Shown: positions 45,264-52,803 of the stretch, piece by piece
Layout: every line of letters starts with the position of its first letter
Position numbering within the stretch: position 1 is the first letter of the stretch
Assembly: GCF_022170825.1 (NCBI RefSeq)
Contig: NZ_CP081878.1
Coordinates: forward strand, 1,328,001 to 1,392,000
Source: Exiguobacterium acetylicum
Lineage (GTDB): Bacteria > Bacillota > Bacilli > Exiguobacteriales > Exiguobacteriaceae
Length of the DNA: 64,000 nt
Direction of reading: 5' to 3'
Position numbers and translations under genes: made by a program
The notes under the pieces: model-generated
Database searches by the model: none
The model's input: only the letters and a program-made list of their open reading frames with translations
Told to the model about the DNA's origin: nothing

Positions 45264-46838
45264 CTATTCGTCGAGCTGGTTCAAAAGCGCGAGCCATCTT
45301 GTCGTAAACACATCATCCGAGAAACGATCAATCGAATGTAGCGCTGCTTCGCCGATTTGACGTCTGAGGGATGGTTGCTCCATCAAGCGAATCGCTGCGT
45401 CAGCAAAGGCTGACGAATCTCCAGGTGGAATGATAAAACCAGTCGTTCCATGCTCAATGATTTCACGGGGACCATAACAAACGTCGTAGGCAATGACCGG
45501 AACACCGTAGCCCATGCTTTCAAGAATCGCCATTCCGAACCCTTCGGATTGCGACGTAAAGATCGTTGCGACGGCACCATGATAAGCGTCTTGAATGTTC
45601 GTGACAAACCCTTTGAAACGGATCTGTTTCGTCAATGACAATTCCTTGATCAAAGCGTGGAGATCCTTTTCGAGCTGGTCGTTGTAACCAAAACCATAAA
45701 AGTCGAGGAAGGCGTTCGGATTATGGTCGACGATCTTCCGCATGACTCTGACACTCGCAGCGACATCCTTTTTGATTTGAATGCGCGAGACGACGATAAA
45801 CCGATTCGGATCAGGTTCAGGAAGTGATGTGTAATCCGCTTCCGGCACCGCACCAACACCGTGTGGAATCGCATGGAACGTTTTCGAATGACCAAATTGA
45901 TGGGTCATATGCGCTTGTTGCCGAGGTGTTGCCGTGATGACTCGATCCCATTCGTCGAGGCGACCAAATAACGTATCCCAGACACCACTGACCGTTGCTG
46001 TCTCGTTAAATGGTGCTACGAAGTGATTACTATGCCCGAAGGCAATCTTTTTAATATTCGGATGCTTGATGTCTAGGATGACCGCATCCAAGTTCTTTTT
46101 CGGAAGGTTGGCAAGACGATCCCGGTATTCAGAAGAAATCAATACCGCTTCATGTTGACTTAACACTTTGTTCAAGACGAACGTATTAAAGGTTGCTGGA
46201 TCATTGAATTGTTTTTCCTGACCGGCTTCGAAATAAAACAGATGGCTCCAGTCTGTCGAGTTGATTTTATGCCAAATCGTCAAATAACACGTCCCGTCAC
46301 TGTGGAAGAAGGAACGAGAGACCGGCTTGTTCGACGTAAACGAGTACTGGATCGTCTGAACCAACTGACCGTTAGCGAGATATTCTTCGCGGCGCAGGCG
46401 ATGACGATTTTCTGAAAAATAATCGATGAAAGCGAGCTGATCATGAGCATCGAACCGGGCGTACTGGACGTATGTACCATTGTCGAACAACCGATAGGAA
46501 TCCTTTTCCGCGCGACTCGCATCGAGGAATAACGTATACCGTTTTTTCCAGCGTGGAATCAGTTCTGCTTTTGAAGAGACGACGGATCGTTTGTCTGGCT
46601 GTCGACGGGCTAAATAATTGATGACGTTGACGACCTGAACGCGAGCGTCAAGCAACCGTGCTTCGACCATCTCTTGGCGTATCGTTTCAAGATTCGGTTG
46701 AATTCCTAACGTCACGAGTGTCACGTTTCGCTCCGGATCAGCGGCGACGATGGCGTTCGCTCGTTTGATGACTGCTTTTGATAAACCACCACGCTGGGCA
46801 GCTAACATGTTCAATGTAAAAAACAAATCTCGTTTCAT
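45264..46838 (-). CDS. TagE/TarM-like glycosyltransferase (GT4), second copy
   Basis: A 524-residue GT4 enzyme with the same layout as the one at 32571: a split Rossmann fold with a beta-rich insert (RRLREEYLANGQLVQT and SFFHSDGTCYLTIW), then IVVSRIQIKKDVAASVRVMR and FTSQSEGFGMAILESMGYG with the EX7E motif, and CYGPREIIEHG. It probably glycosylates a teichoic acid with a UDP-sugar. ATG 46838 follows GGAG by six bases; ATG 46844 abuts the site. A terminator follows its stop. Confidence 0.85.
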   Translation of the reverse strand: MKRDLFFTLNMLAAQRGGLSKAVIKRANAIVAADPERNVTLVTLGIQPNLETIRQEMVEARLLDARVQVVNVINYLARRQPDKRSVVSSKAELIPRWKKRYTLFLDASRAEKDSYRLFDNGTYVQYARFDAHDQLAFIDYFSENRHRLRREEYLANGQLVQTIQYSFTSNKPVSRSFFHSDGTCYLTIWHKINSTDWSHLFYFEAGQEKQFNDPATFNTFVLNKVLSQHEAVLISSEYRDRLANLPKKNLDAVILDIKHPNIKKIAFGHSNHFVAPFNETATVSGVWDTLFGRLDEWDRVITATPRQQAHMTHQFGHSKTFHAIPHGVGAVPEADYTSLPEPDPNRFIVVSRIQIKKDVAASVRVMRKIVDHNPNAFLDFYGFGYNDQLEKDLHALIKELSLTKQIRFKGFVTNIQDAYHGAVATIFTSQSEGFGMAILESMGYGVPVIAYDVCYGPREIIEHGTTGFIIPPGDSSAFADAAIRLMEQPSLRRQIGEAALHSIDRFSDDVFTTRWLALLNQLDE

Positions 46839-46947
46839 AGGCATCTCCTTATATAGCGCTTACAATTTTTAAACGACGACATGAAATGCAGGTCACATTG
46901 GTGAACCTTGCCCATACTATAGCATAATTTGTTGGAATAATAAGGAA

Positions 46948-46973
46948 CCTAGGGGCACGGAGATGTCCCTAGG
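46948..46973 (-). terminator. Hairpin after the leftward GT2 gene
   Basis: CCTAGGG pairs with CCCTAGG across a loop; the minus strand continues TTCCTTATTATT. A moderate terminator. Confidence 0.6.
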
Positions 46974-46980
46974 CGTAACG

Positions 46981-48873
46981 TTAAGCTTCATTGACGGATT
47001 GAACGAATGATCGATTGGCTGTGATGTACGTATCCTGAGCCGTTTTCAAACGTGGTGTTCCTTTCGATGACAGGACGACCTTCTCAATTTGAAGTACCGT
47101 GTCGGGTGTATTTTTCGTCGGCAGTTCATTTTTAAAGTCACGATCGGCGTACTGTTTACATGTCTTCAAAATCCGGACCGTTTTCGGCGGTACTGTCAGA
47201 TAGGTCTCGTCATCAATCGCAGGTGGGAGATGGACATATTTTTTGTTTGCCGTGACGTAAGCCCCATCAGCAGTGACGAGTCGTGGTGTGCCAGCAATCG
47301 TCAACTGAAGATCACTGATCGTCAGGAGTTGACCGACTTCAAGAGCCGTCTGCTTATGTTCGAACTCGAGGTCATCATACAAGAAGGCTTTCTCGAGTAC
47401 GACAACTTGCGTTGGTGCTTCGACATGATACTTCGTCGCGTCGATTTTCTGTAACGGTGATTTTTGTTCCTCTGGACGAAATTCGGCTTTGAGTTGCTGA
47501 TAATGCAAATGCATCCCGTCGACACTACTTGGTAACGTCATTCGCACGACGAACGGATGATAGTCGTCATGGATCAGCATCAATTGGAATGGATGTGAAT
47601 GCCGTTCGAGTGCCTCTGTCGGAATGAACAGTTCGTTCCCTTTGACGCGGAACGGAACGTCGGTTTCCGTTGCTTCGTCGTTAGGCGCAATCAAGAGAAC
47701 GTGATCGACTGAAGTTGTGTCGTCTTTGAGCAATTGCACGACTTCATAAAAGACGTCATCGACGAGTCGTGTGCCGGCGTACGTAGCGAAGAACGGCTCA
47801 AGGACAGGTCCGAGATGGTGTAACGATTCCGGCATCCGGTAATAGAGACGACCCTCCGATGTATAACGCGGTGCTTTATGTTTTTGGACAAGAAGCGTGA
47901 TGAAGGCGACGAAGCTGTCGTAATCTTCTTGCTGAAGCAAGGCGTATTGTTTTTGGAAGATGTCATCGAAAATGAAATCCGCCGGATCTGCATTATGGCG
48001 TTCAAAGACGGCAATCATCTCGTGGAACAGGTCGAAAAAGGTCTGATGTTGTGGATGCTCAAGGAAACGCTTGTTGTTGAACAGTCGGGAGAGGAAGTCC
48101 ATCTCGATCAAGCGACTCAAAGCATGCGTTTTAGCGACTGCTGGAATATCAAGTTCGAGCGTTTTTTCAAGCACCTGTAAATTGAAGGCCGTCTTTTCGA
48201 AAATACTTGTTTGCCCGACAAGCGAATCATTCATCGCGAATCGATTGACGTGATAGACCGGTGCCGGATTCATCGAAGCCGTTTGGCATTTTGAGATGGC
48301 TTCAAAGAAGAAGAGTTTATCTTCACCGAACTTCATCGGACTGAACCGGATGTTATGCTCGATCAAGACGGAGCGCTTTAGGATTTTTCCTGGAGGTCCA
48401 ACTGCGCGGAACACTTTGTCGATTTCATACGGAACCAGCTGATTCGCTGTCGTAAACGATGCGAAGCGACCAACTTTTTGAATCGACGTGTCGGTATGTT
48501 TGATTGTTTGACCGAATGCGATATCGGCATCGTTCGAAGCGGCTTGTGCGACGAGTTGAGGGAATCCGACCGAATCAAGGCGATCATCAGCATCTAAGAA
48601 AGTGACGTATGTACCTGTCGCTTCTTCAATTCCGACGTTTCGCGGTTGTGCAGGACTGCCCGTATTTTCAGGGAGTTCGATGATGCGAATGAAATCCATC
48701 GTTTTGGCAGCCGTATGGAGAATCGATAACGATTCGTCCGTCGAACCGTCATCAACGAAAATCGCTTCGATTGTTGAGTAATAGAGCGTGAGTGCCTGAA
48801 TTGACTCGATACAAGTCGATAAGTAAGCGGCTTTATTGTATACAGGAATGATGATTGATATGATTTTTTCCAA
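46981..48873 (-). CDS. TarS-like family-2 glycosyltransferase with C-terminal DUF5776-like repeats
   Basis: A 630-residue protein. The N-terminal GT2 domain (about 1-250) has SIIIPVYNKAAYLSTCIESI, FVDDGSTDES and the metal-binding FLDADDR, followed by a long helical region, as in TarS, which puts GlcNAc on ribitol teichoic acid. The last 140 residues are two related repeats, each ending GTPRL..AxGxYxTANxxxV (GTPRLVTADGAYVTANKKYV and GTPRLKTAQDTYITANRSFV); these resemble DUF5776, found on surface proteins. The start is TTG 48873 after AAGGTGG. Confidence 0.82.
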   Translation of the reverse strand: MEKIISIIIPVYNKAAYLSTCIESIQALTLYYSTIEAIFVDDGSTDESLSILHTAAKTMDFIRIIELPENTGSPAQPRNVGIEEATGTYVTFLDADDRLDSVGFPQLVAQAASNDADIAFGQTIKHTDTSIQKVGRFASFTTANQLVPYEIDKVFRAVGPPGKILKRSVLIEHNIRFSPMKFGEDKLFFFEAISKCQTASMNPAPVYHVNRFAMNDSLVGQTSIFEKTAFNLQVLEKTLELDIPAVAKTHALSRLIEMDFLSRLFNNKRFLEHPQHQTFFDLFHEMIAVFERHNADPADFIFDDIFQKQYALLQQEDYDSFVAFITLLVQKHKAPRYTSEGRLYYRMPESLHHLGPVLEPFFATYAGTRLVDDVFYEVVQLLKDDTTSVDHVLLIAPNDEATETDVPFRVKGNELFIPTEALERHSHPFQLMLIHDDYHPFVVRMTLPSSVDGMHLHYQQLKAEFRPEEQKSPLQKIDATKYHVEAPTQVVVLEKAFLYDDLEFEHKQTALEVGQLLTISDLQLTIAGTPRLVTADGAYVTANKKYVHLPPAIDDETYLTVPPKTVRILKTCKQYADRDFKNELPTKNTPDTVLQIEKVVLSSKGTPRLKTAQDTYITANRSFVQSVNEA

Positions 48874-48975
48874 TAGGAATTCCCACCTTAAACAAAATAT
48901 TTAAAAAAATACCAACTGAACTGTACCACAAAACGGATGGCTGCATGAAAGAGAAGGGTAAGAAAACACGAAAAA

Positions 48976-49011
48976 GGTCGATGACTCCATTATAGAATAG
49001 AGTCATCGACC
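48976..49011 (-). terminator. Terminator of the small lipoprotein gene
   Basis: On the minus strand GGTCGATGACTC pairs with GAGTCATCGACC across a 12-base loop, followed by TTTTT. Confidence 0.9.
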
Positions 49012-49049
49012 ATTTAAACAAGTAACACAGTAGCCTTATAGGATTGGAA

Positions 49050-49436
49050 TCATTTGATGCCAATGTTCTCAAGGTATTTTTTTTCAGAAGCATCAATTTT
49101 ATTGTTGATTTGTTTCGTATATGTCTTTCGCACGTAAGTCGATCCGTCTTTTTGATAAATGGCTGTCTCTCGTCCAGATAATTGGTCGTAATAAATTTCA
49201 ATGAGACCTTGATCCTCATAAACGATGACGCCCGTTTCACCGGTATTTCTCTTCAATTGTCGGTTGTCCTGTTGTTTCGTTAAGTATTGGTTTTCAGATT
49301 TAAAGACTTGGTTGATGGCTGCATCATATTTCTGTTTTGCTTTCTCACTCGTCGTATTTCCGTCTTGATCGTAATCACTGCATCCCGCTAGGCAGATTAC
49401 CAGAAAGAGCAGTATCGATAAAAGTTTCACTTTCAA
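49050..49436 (-). CDS. Small lipoprotein of unknown function
   Basis: A 128-residue lipoprotein: MKVKLLSILLFLVICLAGCS has a full signal with lipobox LAGC, so it sits on the outer face of the membrane. The mature part is hydrophilic and mixed, with no recognised domain. The start is TTG 49436 with GGAGGTG seven bases upstream; longer in-frame extensions lack a site and would disturb the signal peptide. Confidence 0.72.
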   Translation of the reverse strand: MKVKLLSILLFLVICLAGCSDYDQDGNTTSEKAKQKYDAAINQVFKSENQYLTKQQDNRQLKRNTGETGVIVYEDQGLIEIYYDQLSGRETAIYQKDGSTYVRKTYTKQINNKIDASEKKYLENIGIK

Positions 49437-49545
49437 ATGCGAACACCTCCGAAATACACTTTTTGTATTAACGATAGTGTACATCAAGGTAGTACTTCAT
49501 ATGTAGTGCACTTGAGAAAAAGGGAAGTGTTTCATGGTGATCACA

Positions 49546-49785
49546 TTATAGTTCGATGGCATCGATGACGCCTTCAGGATACTCCCAGACGTTTCCTTCA
49601 ATGGGCCATTGATGATGGCAGTTCGGACAAGCGACTTCCGAGGAGAAATCATACTGAATTTCGATACCTAAGCGGCGTTCTTCGTACGATACACTATGTA
49701 AATCTTCAATCAGAATCTCATCCTTGAATTTCTCACGGCAGCGCGGACACTTAAATTTCGAATAATGACTGATGACCGTATCCAT
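49546..49785 (-). CDS. Small zinc-ribbon protein
   Basis: A 79-residue protein with two CxxC pairs (CPRCREKF and CPNCHHQW) 38 residues apart, the layout of a zinc ribbon. It may bind nucleic acid or a protein. The ATG at 49785 follows GGAG at eight bases; a TTG nine bases upstream would abut the site. A cre-like motif lies 46 bases upstream. Confidence 0.7.
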   Translation of the reverse strand: MDTVISHYSKFKCPRCREKFKDEILIEDLHSVSYEERRLGIEIQYDFSSEVACPNCHHQWPIEGNVWEYPEGVIDAIEL

Positions 49786-50087
49786 TTGATCCAACTCCTA
49801 AATAAAGAATAAGTACCGTATTCAGTATAATGATAACGCTTACATAAAAACACGTTAATTTTGAATTGTAATCAAATTGGAATATATCGACTGAATTGGA
49901 TTTTGATTTATGGTAGCTCTGCCTGTATGAATAAACAAAGAGGGCGCGCTTTTTCGCAAAAAAATAAAAATTCCCATAAATGGTTATAGATTTTATAATG
50001 AAGTAGAGAAATTAATTTTAAGAAAACAACTATTGATAAGACACTATAAATTTCATCGATTTATTACGTAAAGGATCGTGTGACAAT
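49786..50087. promoter_or_regulatory. Intergenic region with a perfect cre-type match
   Basis: This gap is AT-rich and holds no convincing gene. At 49831-49844, TGATAACGCTTACA reads on the minus strand as TGTAAGCGTTATCA, which fits the cre pattern TGNAANCGNWNNCA completely. It sits 46 bases upstream of the zinc-ribbon gene and about 245 bases upstream of the first WGR-like gene. AAAGGA stands before the ATG at 50088. A 20-codon frame near 49927 was not taken as a gene. Confidence 0.45.
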
Positions 50088-50627
50088 ATGCAACTCATCA
50101 AACCAATTAACGGTCAGAATCATTTTTGGCTGTTCGAAAAGGATGGACGGACACTCCACACGTTTCACGGCATCATGGGAGAGCGGTTAGAAGAACCAAT
50201 GAGCGAGCAGAAGTTCTCGCGCTTTTTTAATCTGGATGCTTATATTCGAGAGCTCGTAGCTGAGAAAGAACAAGACGGATACACCGTTGTTCAAGAAGCG
50301 GATTACCACGAAGTTGTCGTCGAGATCTTTTGTCAGGATAAGGAATATGATCTTATTAGTGAACATCGTTCGAACATTGAAGAAGACCTCAACGGATTTC
50401 TTTTTCAAATCGGAAACGGTTATTTTGTTGAGGATGATTATGGTCCAGAGACGATCGAATTCGTCCTTCATGTCTTGGAACCGTCTTATATCGTCGAACC
50501 CGTCATTGATTATTTTAAGGAACAGTTTAATGTGAAGAAAATCCGAATGGGGCAGGCAAAGGTTCATTATGGCAGACGCTTGACTGGGCTCTATCCGGCA
50601 GGAAAAAATTTTAACCGGAAAAATTGA
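50088..50627 (+). CDS. WGR-like domain protein, short form (island gene 1)
   Basis: A 179-residue soluble acidic protein. Residues 1-65 look like a WGR domain: FWLFEKDGRTLHTFHGIMGE, where HGIMGE stands at the WGRIGT position, then LVAEKEQDGY. Residues 70-165 form a second unit with FLFQIGNGYFVEDDYG and VLHVLEPS, ending LYPAG. The same two units, in the same order, open the protein at 54520, so this is a paralogue lacking its C-terminal DUF2716. WGR domains bind nucleic acid or proteins in PARPs. Function is unknown. Confidence 0.75.
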   Translation: MQLIKPINGQNHFWLFEKDGRTLHTFHGIMGERLEEPMSEQKFSRFFNLDAYIRELVAEKEQDGYTVVQEADYHEVVVEIFCQDKEYDLISEHRSNIEEDLNGFLFQIGNGYFVEDDYGPETIEFVLHVLEPSYIVEPVIDYFKEQFNVKKIRMGQAKVHYGRRLTGLYPAGKNFNRKN

Positions 50628-50656
50628 GCAATGACGACACAGGTAGGAGGGACAGG

Positions 50657-51313
50657 ATGAACGAGCTGACAATCTTTGAACAAGGCTTTCAGACAAAATA
50701 TATTCAGCGAAAGCTTCGGATATATGAAATTAATGTGCTTAGTCAACTGCAAACTATCTACGAAATCATGTGTTTTGACCATACAGTAGGTGTCTTTACG
50801 AGTGAATTGACGGAAAAAGTACTGTATGAAACGCTAGTTCGCTACAATCATTTTCCTTTGTATATCACGACTAATTTTGATGAGAAGATGGAAGATGAGA
50901 TGGATCTCTTAGAGCGTTTAAAATCGCGACCATTCGTGTGCTGCGAACATCCGCGGTACGAAGGCGATCAGCGACGCACCAGCTTTTACTGTTGTATCGA
51001 AGTGTTGAATGCGAACGATTTACGTTTCGTCTTAAAAGAGTCTTTCTTTCGGTCTGCTTATAGTGAAACGTACCTTATCACGTTCGCTCGATCCGCGTTT
51101 GAGTTGAAAACTTCTGGAAAATGGATCTTTAAAGAAGCGAAATACACGCATGTAATTGATGCACGTGATGGACTACCGTTTCTCCTTCCTTCGCATGATG
51201 CGCTCGGTTTCATGTGGTTTTCGAATGGAGATGCTTTTCAAACCGTCGATCAGCTAAAAGTGGTTTTACCAACGGAGTATCAGATTGATCATGTACTAAA
51301 TACTTTCGAATAA
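50657..51313 (+). CDS. Hypothetical protein (island gene 2)
   Basis: A 218-residue soluble protein of mixed alpha/beta character that I do not recognise. It has no signal peptide, membrane span or catalytic motif. A cysteine pair is present in RPFVCCEHP and another in SFYCCIEV. ATG 50657 follows TAGGAGGGAC; earlier in-frame starts lack a site. It lies 29 bases after the first WGR-like gene and 30 bases before the SUKH-DUF2750 gene, so it belongs to the same run. Confidence 0.65.
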   Translation: MNELTIFEQGFQTKYIQRKLRIYEINVLSQLQTIYEIMCFDHTVGVFTSELTEKVLYETLVRYNHFPLYITTNFDEKMEDEMDLLERLKSRPFVCCEHPRYEGDQRRTSFYCCIEVLNANDLRFVLKESFFRSAYSETYLITFARSAFELKTSGKWIFKEAKYTHVIDARDGLPFLLPSHDALGFMWFSNGDAFQTVDQLKVVLPTEYQIDHVLNTFE

Positions 51314-51343
51314 TTGAATTTAAGATAAAAGGAGTCATATAGA

Positions 51344-52066
51344 ATGACATATCAGAGTGGATTACCTGGTGTCACGGAAGAAAGACTAAAAGAGGTAGAG
51401 GCAGTACTCGGCTTCGAGCTTCCTAAAGAACTACGAAACCGATACAAACGTGAAAACAAGTTCAGCGTCGGCGAATGGGAGTTTCATCCGATCAAGGACG
51501 AGCAGTATATCAAGCGGACATGGGACGACCTCGTTCGTTTCAATGCGGAGGATGCAGAAGATTATCCAGAAGGGTTCTTGCGGATTGCGGCGGACGGAAC
51601 AGGTGACGAACTCGGATATCAGTTACCGGACACAGAGACGATCGTCTTGTGGGACCACGAGGAACAAGAGTTATTTCCGATAGCACCGACGTTGAAGGCG
51701 TTCATTGAAAAGGAACAACAAATGGAGCAGAGTGCGGAACAAGCAGAACTCTTCGTACAAACGGTTATTGAGACAGGAACTGTCTATGGTTTATCAAAGT
51801 TTGAACAGTCGGGCTGGGCATATTGTCCGTCGAATCAAGAGGAGACAGACGTACTGTTATTCTTTTCGACAAAAGAAGCCGCAAAGTCATTGCAAACGAA
51901 GGAATGGGCGAACTATCACTTGATTCGTTTGGAGCTAGATTTATTCATGGATGGCTGGTTACCGAACATGAGTGACGACGGACTGTATTGTGGCTTGAAC
52001 TGGGGACCAGAGCTCGTCGGACTCGAGCTTGACCCGGAAGATGTCTTAGCCGATTTAGAAGGTTAA
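51344..52066 (+). CDS. SUKH (SMI1/KNR4) - DUF2750 fusion protein
   Basis: A 240-residue two-domain protein. Residues 1-125 are a SUKH domain: GVTEERLKEVEAVLGFELPKEL, LRIAADGTGDELGYQL and TIVLWDHEEQEL. Residues 135-240 match DUF2750: TGTVYGLSKFEQSGWAYCPS, then LFFSTKEAAKSL, then WANYHLIRLELDLFMDGWLP and LDPEDVLADLEG. SUKH proteins often protect against toxins; DUF2750 has no known role and often stands alone. AAAGGAG precedes the ATG. Confidence 0.82.
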   Translation: MTYQSGLPGVTEERLKEVEAVLGFELPKELRNRYKRENKFSVGEWEFHPIKDEQYIKRTWDDLVRFNAEDAEDYPEGFLRIAADGTGDELGYQLPDTETIVLWDHEEQELFPIAPTLKAFIEKEQQMEQSAEQAELFVQTVIETGTVYGLSKFEQSGWAYCPSNQEETDVLLFFSTKEAAKSLQTKEWANYHLIRLELDLFMDGWLPNMSDDGLYCGLNWGPELVGLELDPEDVLADLEG

Positions 52067-52069
52067 TAG

Positions 52070-52144
52070 GATTTTGGCGTTTTGAAACAAGTCGATGGAA
52101 TGTCAGATGTGTGGCTTATCTATCGCCATGGACAAAAACTGTAG
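52070..52144 (+). pseudogene. Decayed N-terminal copy of the WGR-like domain
   Basis: Directly after the SUKH-DUF2750 stop, the frame at 52070 reads DFGVLKQVDGMSDVWLIYRHGQKL and then a stop. This matches the first residues of the next gene (LSKQVDGITYFWFMYRDGRT): the KQVDG, W and Y.R.G positions agree. It has no start or binding site of its own and ends after about 24 codons. It is best read as the remnant of a fourth paralogue, left by a duplication or a recombination at the locus. Confidence 0.6.
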
Positions 52145-52177
52145 AAGATTAACTTAATGGATTAAGGATGATAAAAA

Positions 52178-52762
52178 ATGATCGTCACACTCAGTAAACA
52201 AGTAGATGGCATCACCTATTTTTGGTTCATGTACCGCGATGGACGGACAATTCAGATGTATCACGGTGTCACCGAGCAATGGAAACTCGATCAAGATGTC
52301 AACGATTCAATCGAAGAACGGTATACATTTCGGCGTCAAGCAAAACGACGACTGAGAGAATTAGTTGCAGAGAAACAGGCGGAAGGATATAGACAAGATG
52401 ATATTTACGGGATGCAACCCGGACGAAAGGAACGCGAGAAGTTTCGGAGACGGACGTCATGGCTCGCTTATCTTCTTATGGGGCTCGGTCTGTTCCAGTT
52501 CGTGACTCCGTTCACTATTTTGCCAATCGTCGTATTAAGTATTGGTATCATTCTGATGTTCTTAGCATTCCTCAGTAAAAATCAGTTACCGCTATGGTTA
52601 CGTGTCATCTGTTTCATCGATTACTTCTTGATGCATATCAGTTTTCGACAAGTGCAGTATATTCCACATCTATTTCCGATTCTATCGATTGGAACAGGGA
52701 TGTTGTTATGGTTATATCTTTTCAAAAAACAACATATCAAATTGAACGCATCGTCTGAATAA
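52178..52762 (+). CDS. WGR-like domain fused to a membrane anchor (island gene 4)
   Basis: A 194-residue protein. Residues 1-70 resemble the WGR-like domain: LSKQVDGITYFWFMYRDGRT, then YHGV, and LRELVAEKQAEGY at the end. Residues 90-190 hold three or four hydrophobic spans (WLAYLLMGLGLFQF, VVLSIGIILMFLAFL, and two more near the end). So the domain is tethered to the cytosolic face of the membrane. AAGGATG precedes the ATG. The contrast with the soluble paralogues at 50088 and 54520 is notable. Confidence 0.72.
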   Translation: MIVTLSKQVDGITYFWFMYRDGRTIQMYHGVTEQWKLDQDVNDSIEERYTFRRQAKRRLRELVAEKQAEGYRQDDIYGMQPGRKEREKFRRRTSWLAYLLMGLGLFQFVTPFTILPIVVLSIGIILMFLAFLSKNQLPLWLRVICFIDYFLMHISFRQVQYIPHLFPILSIGTGMLLWLYLFKKQHIKLNASSE

Positions 52763-52803
52763 AAGTGAAGGATAATATAAATGGATCTAAGGAGTTATAA
52801 ACC

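Noticed and set aside
46851..46864. Fourth cre-like site upstream of the GT4 gene at 46838
   Set aside because: ATATAGCGCTTACA differs from the pattern at two fixed bases at one end; left out of the list.
52082..52144. Reading the 21-codon frame after the SUKH-DUF2750 gene as a small gene
   Set aside because: It lacks a ribosome binding site, and its sequence aligns to the start of the next gene, so a remnant explains it better.
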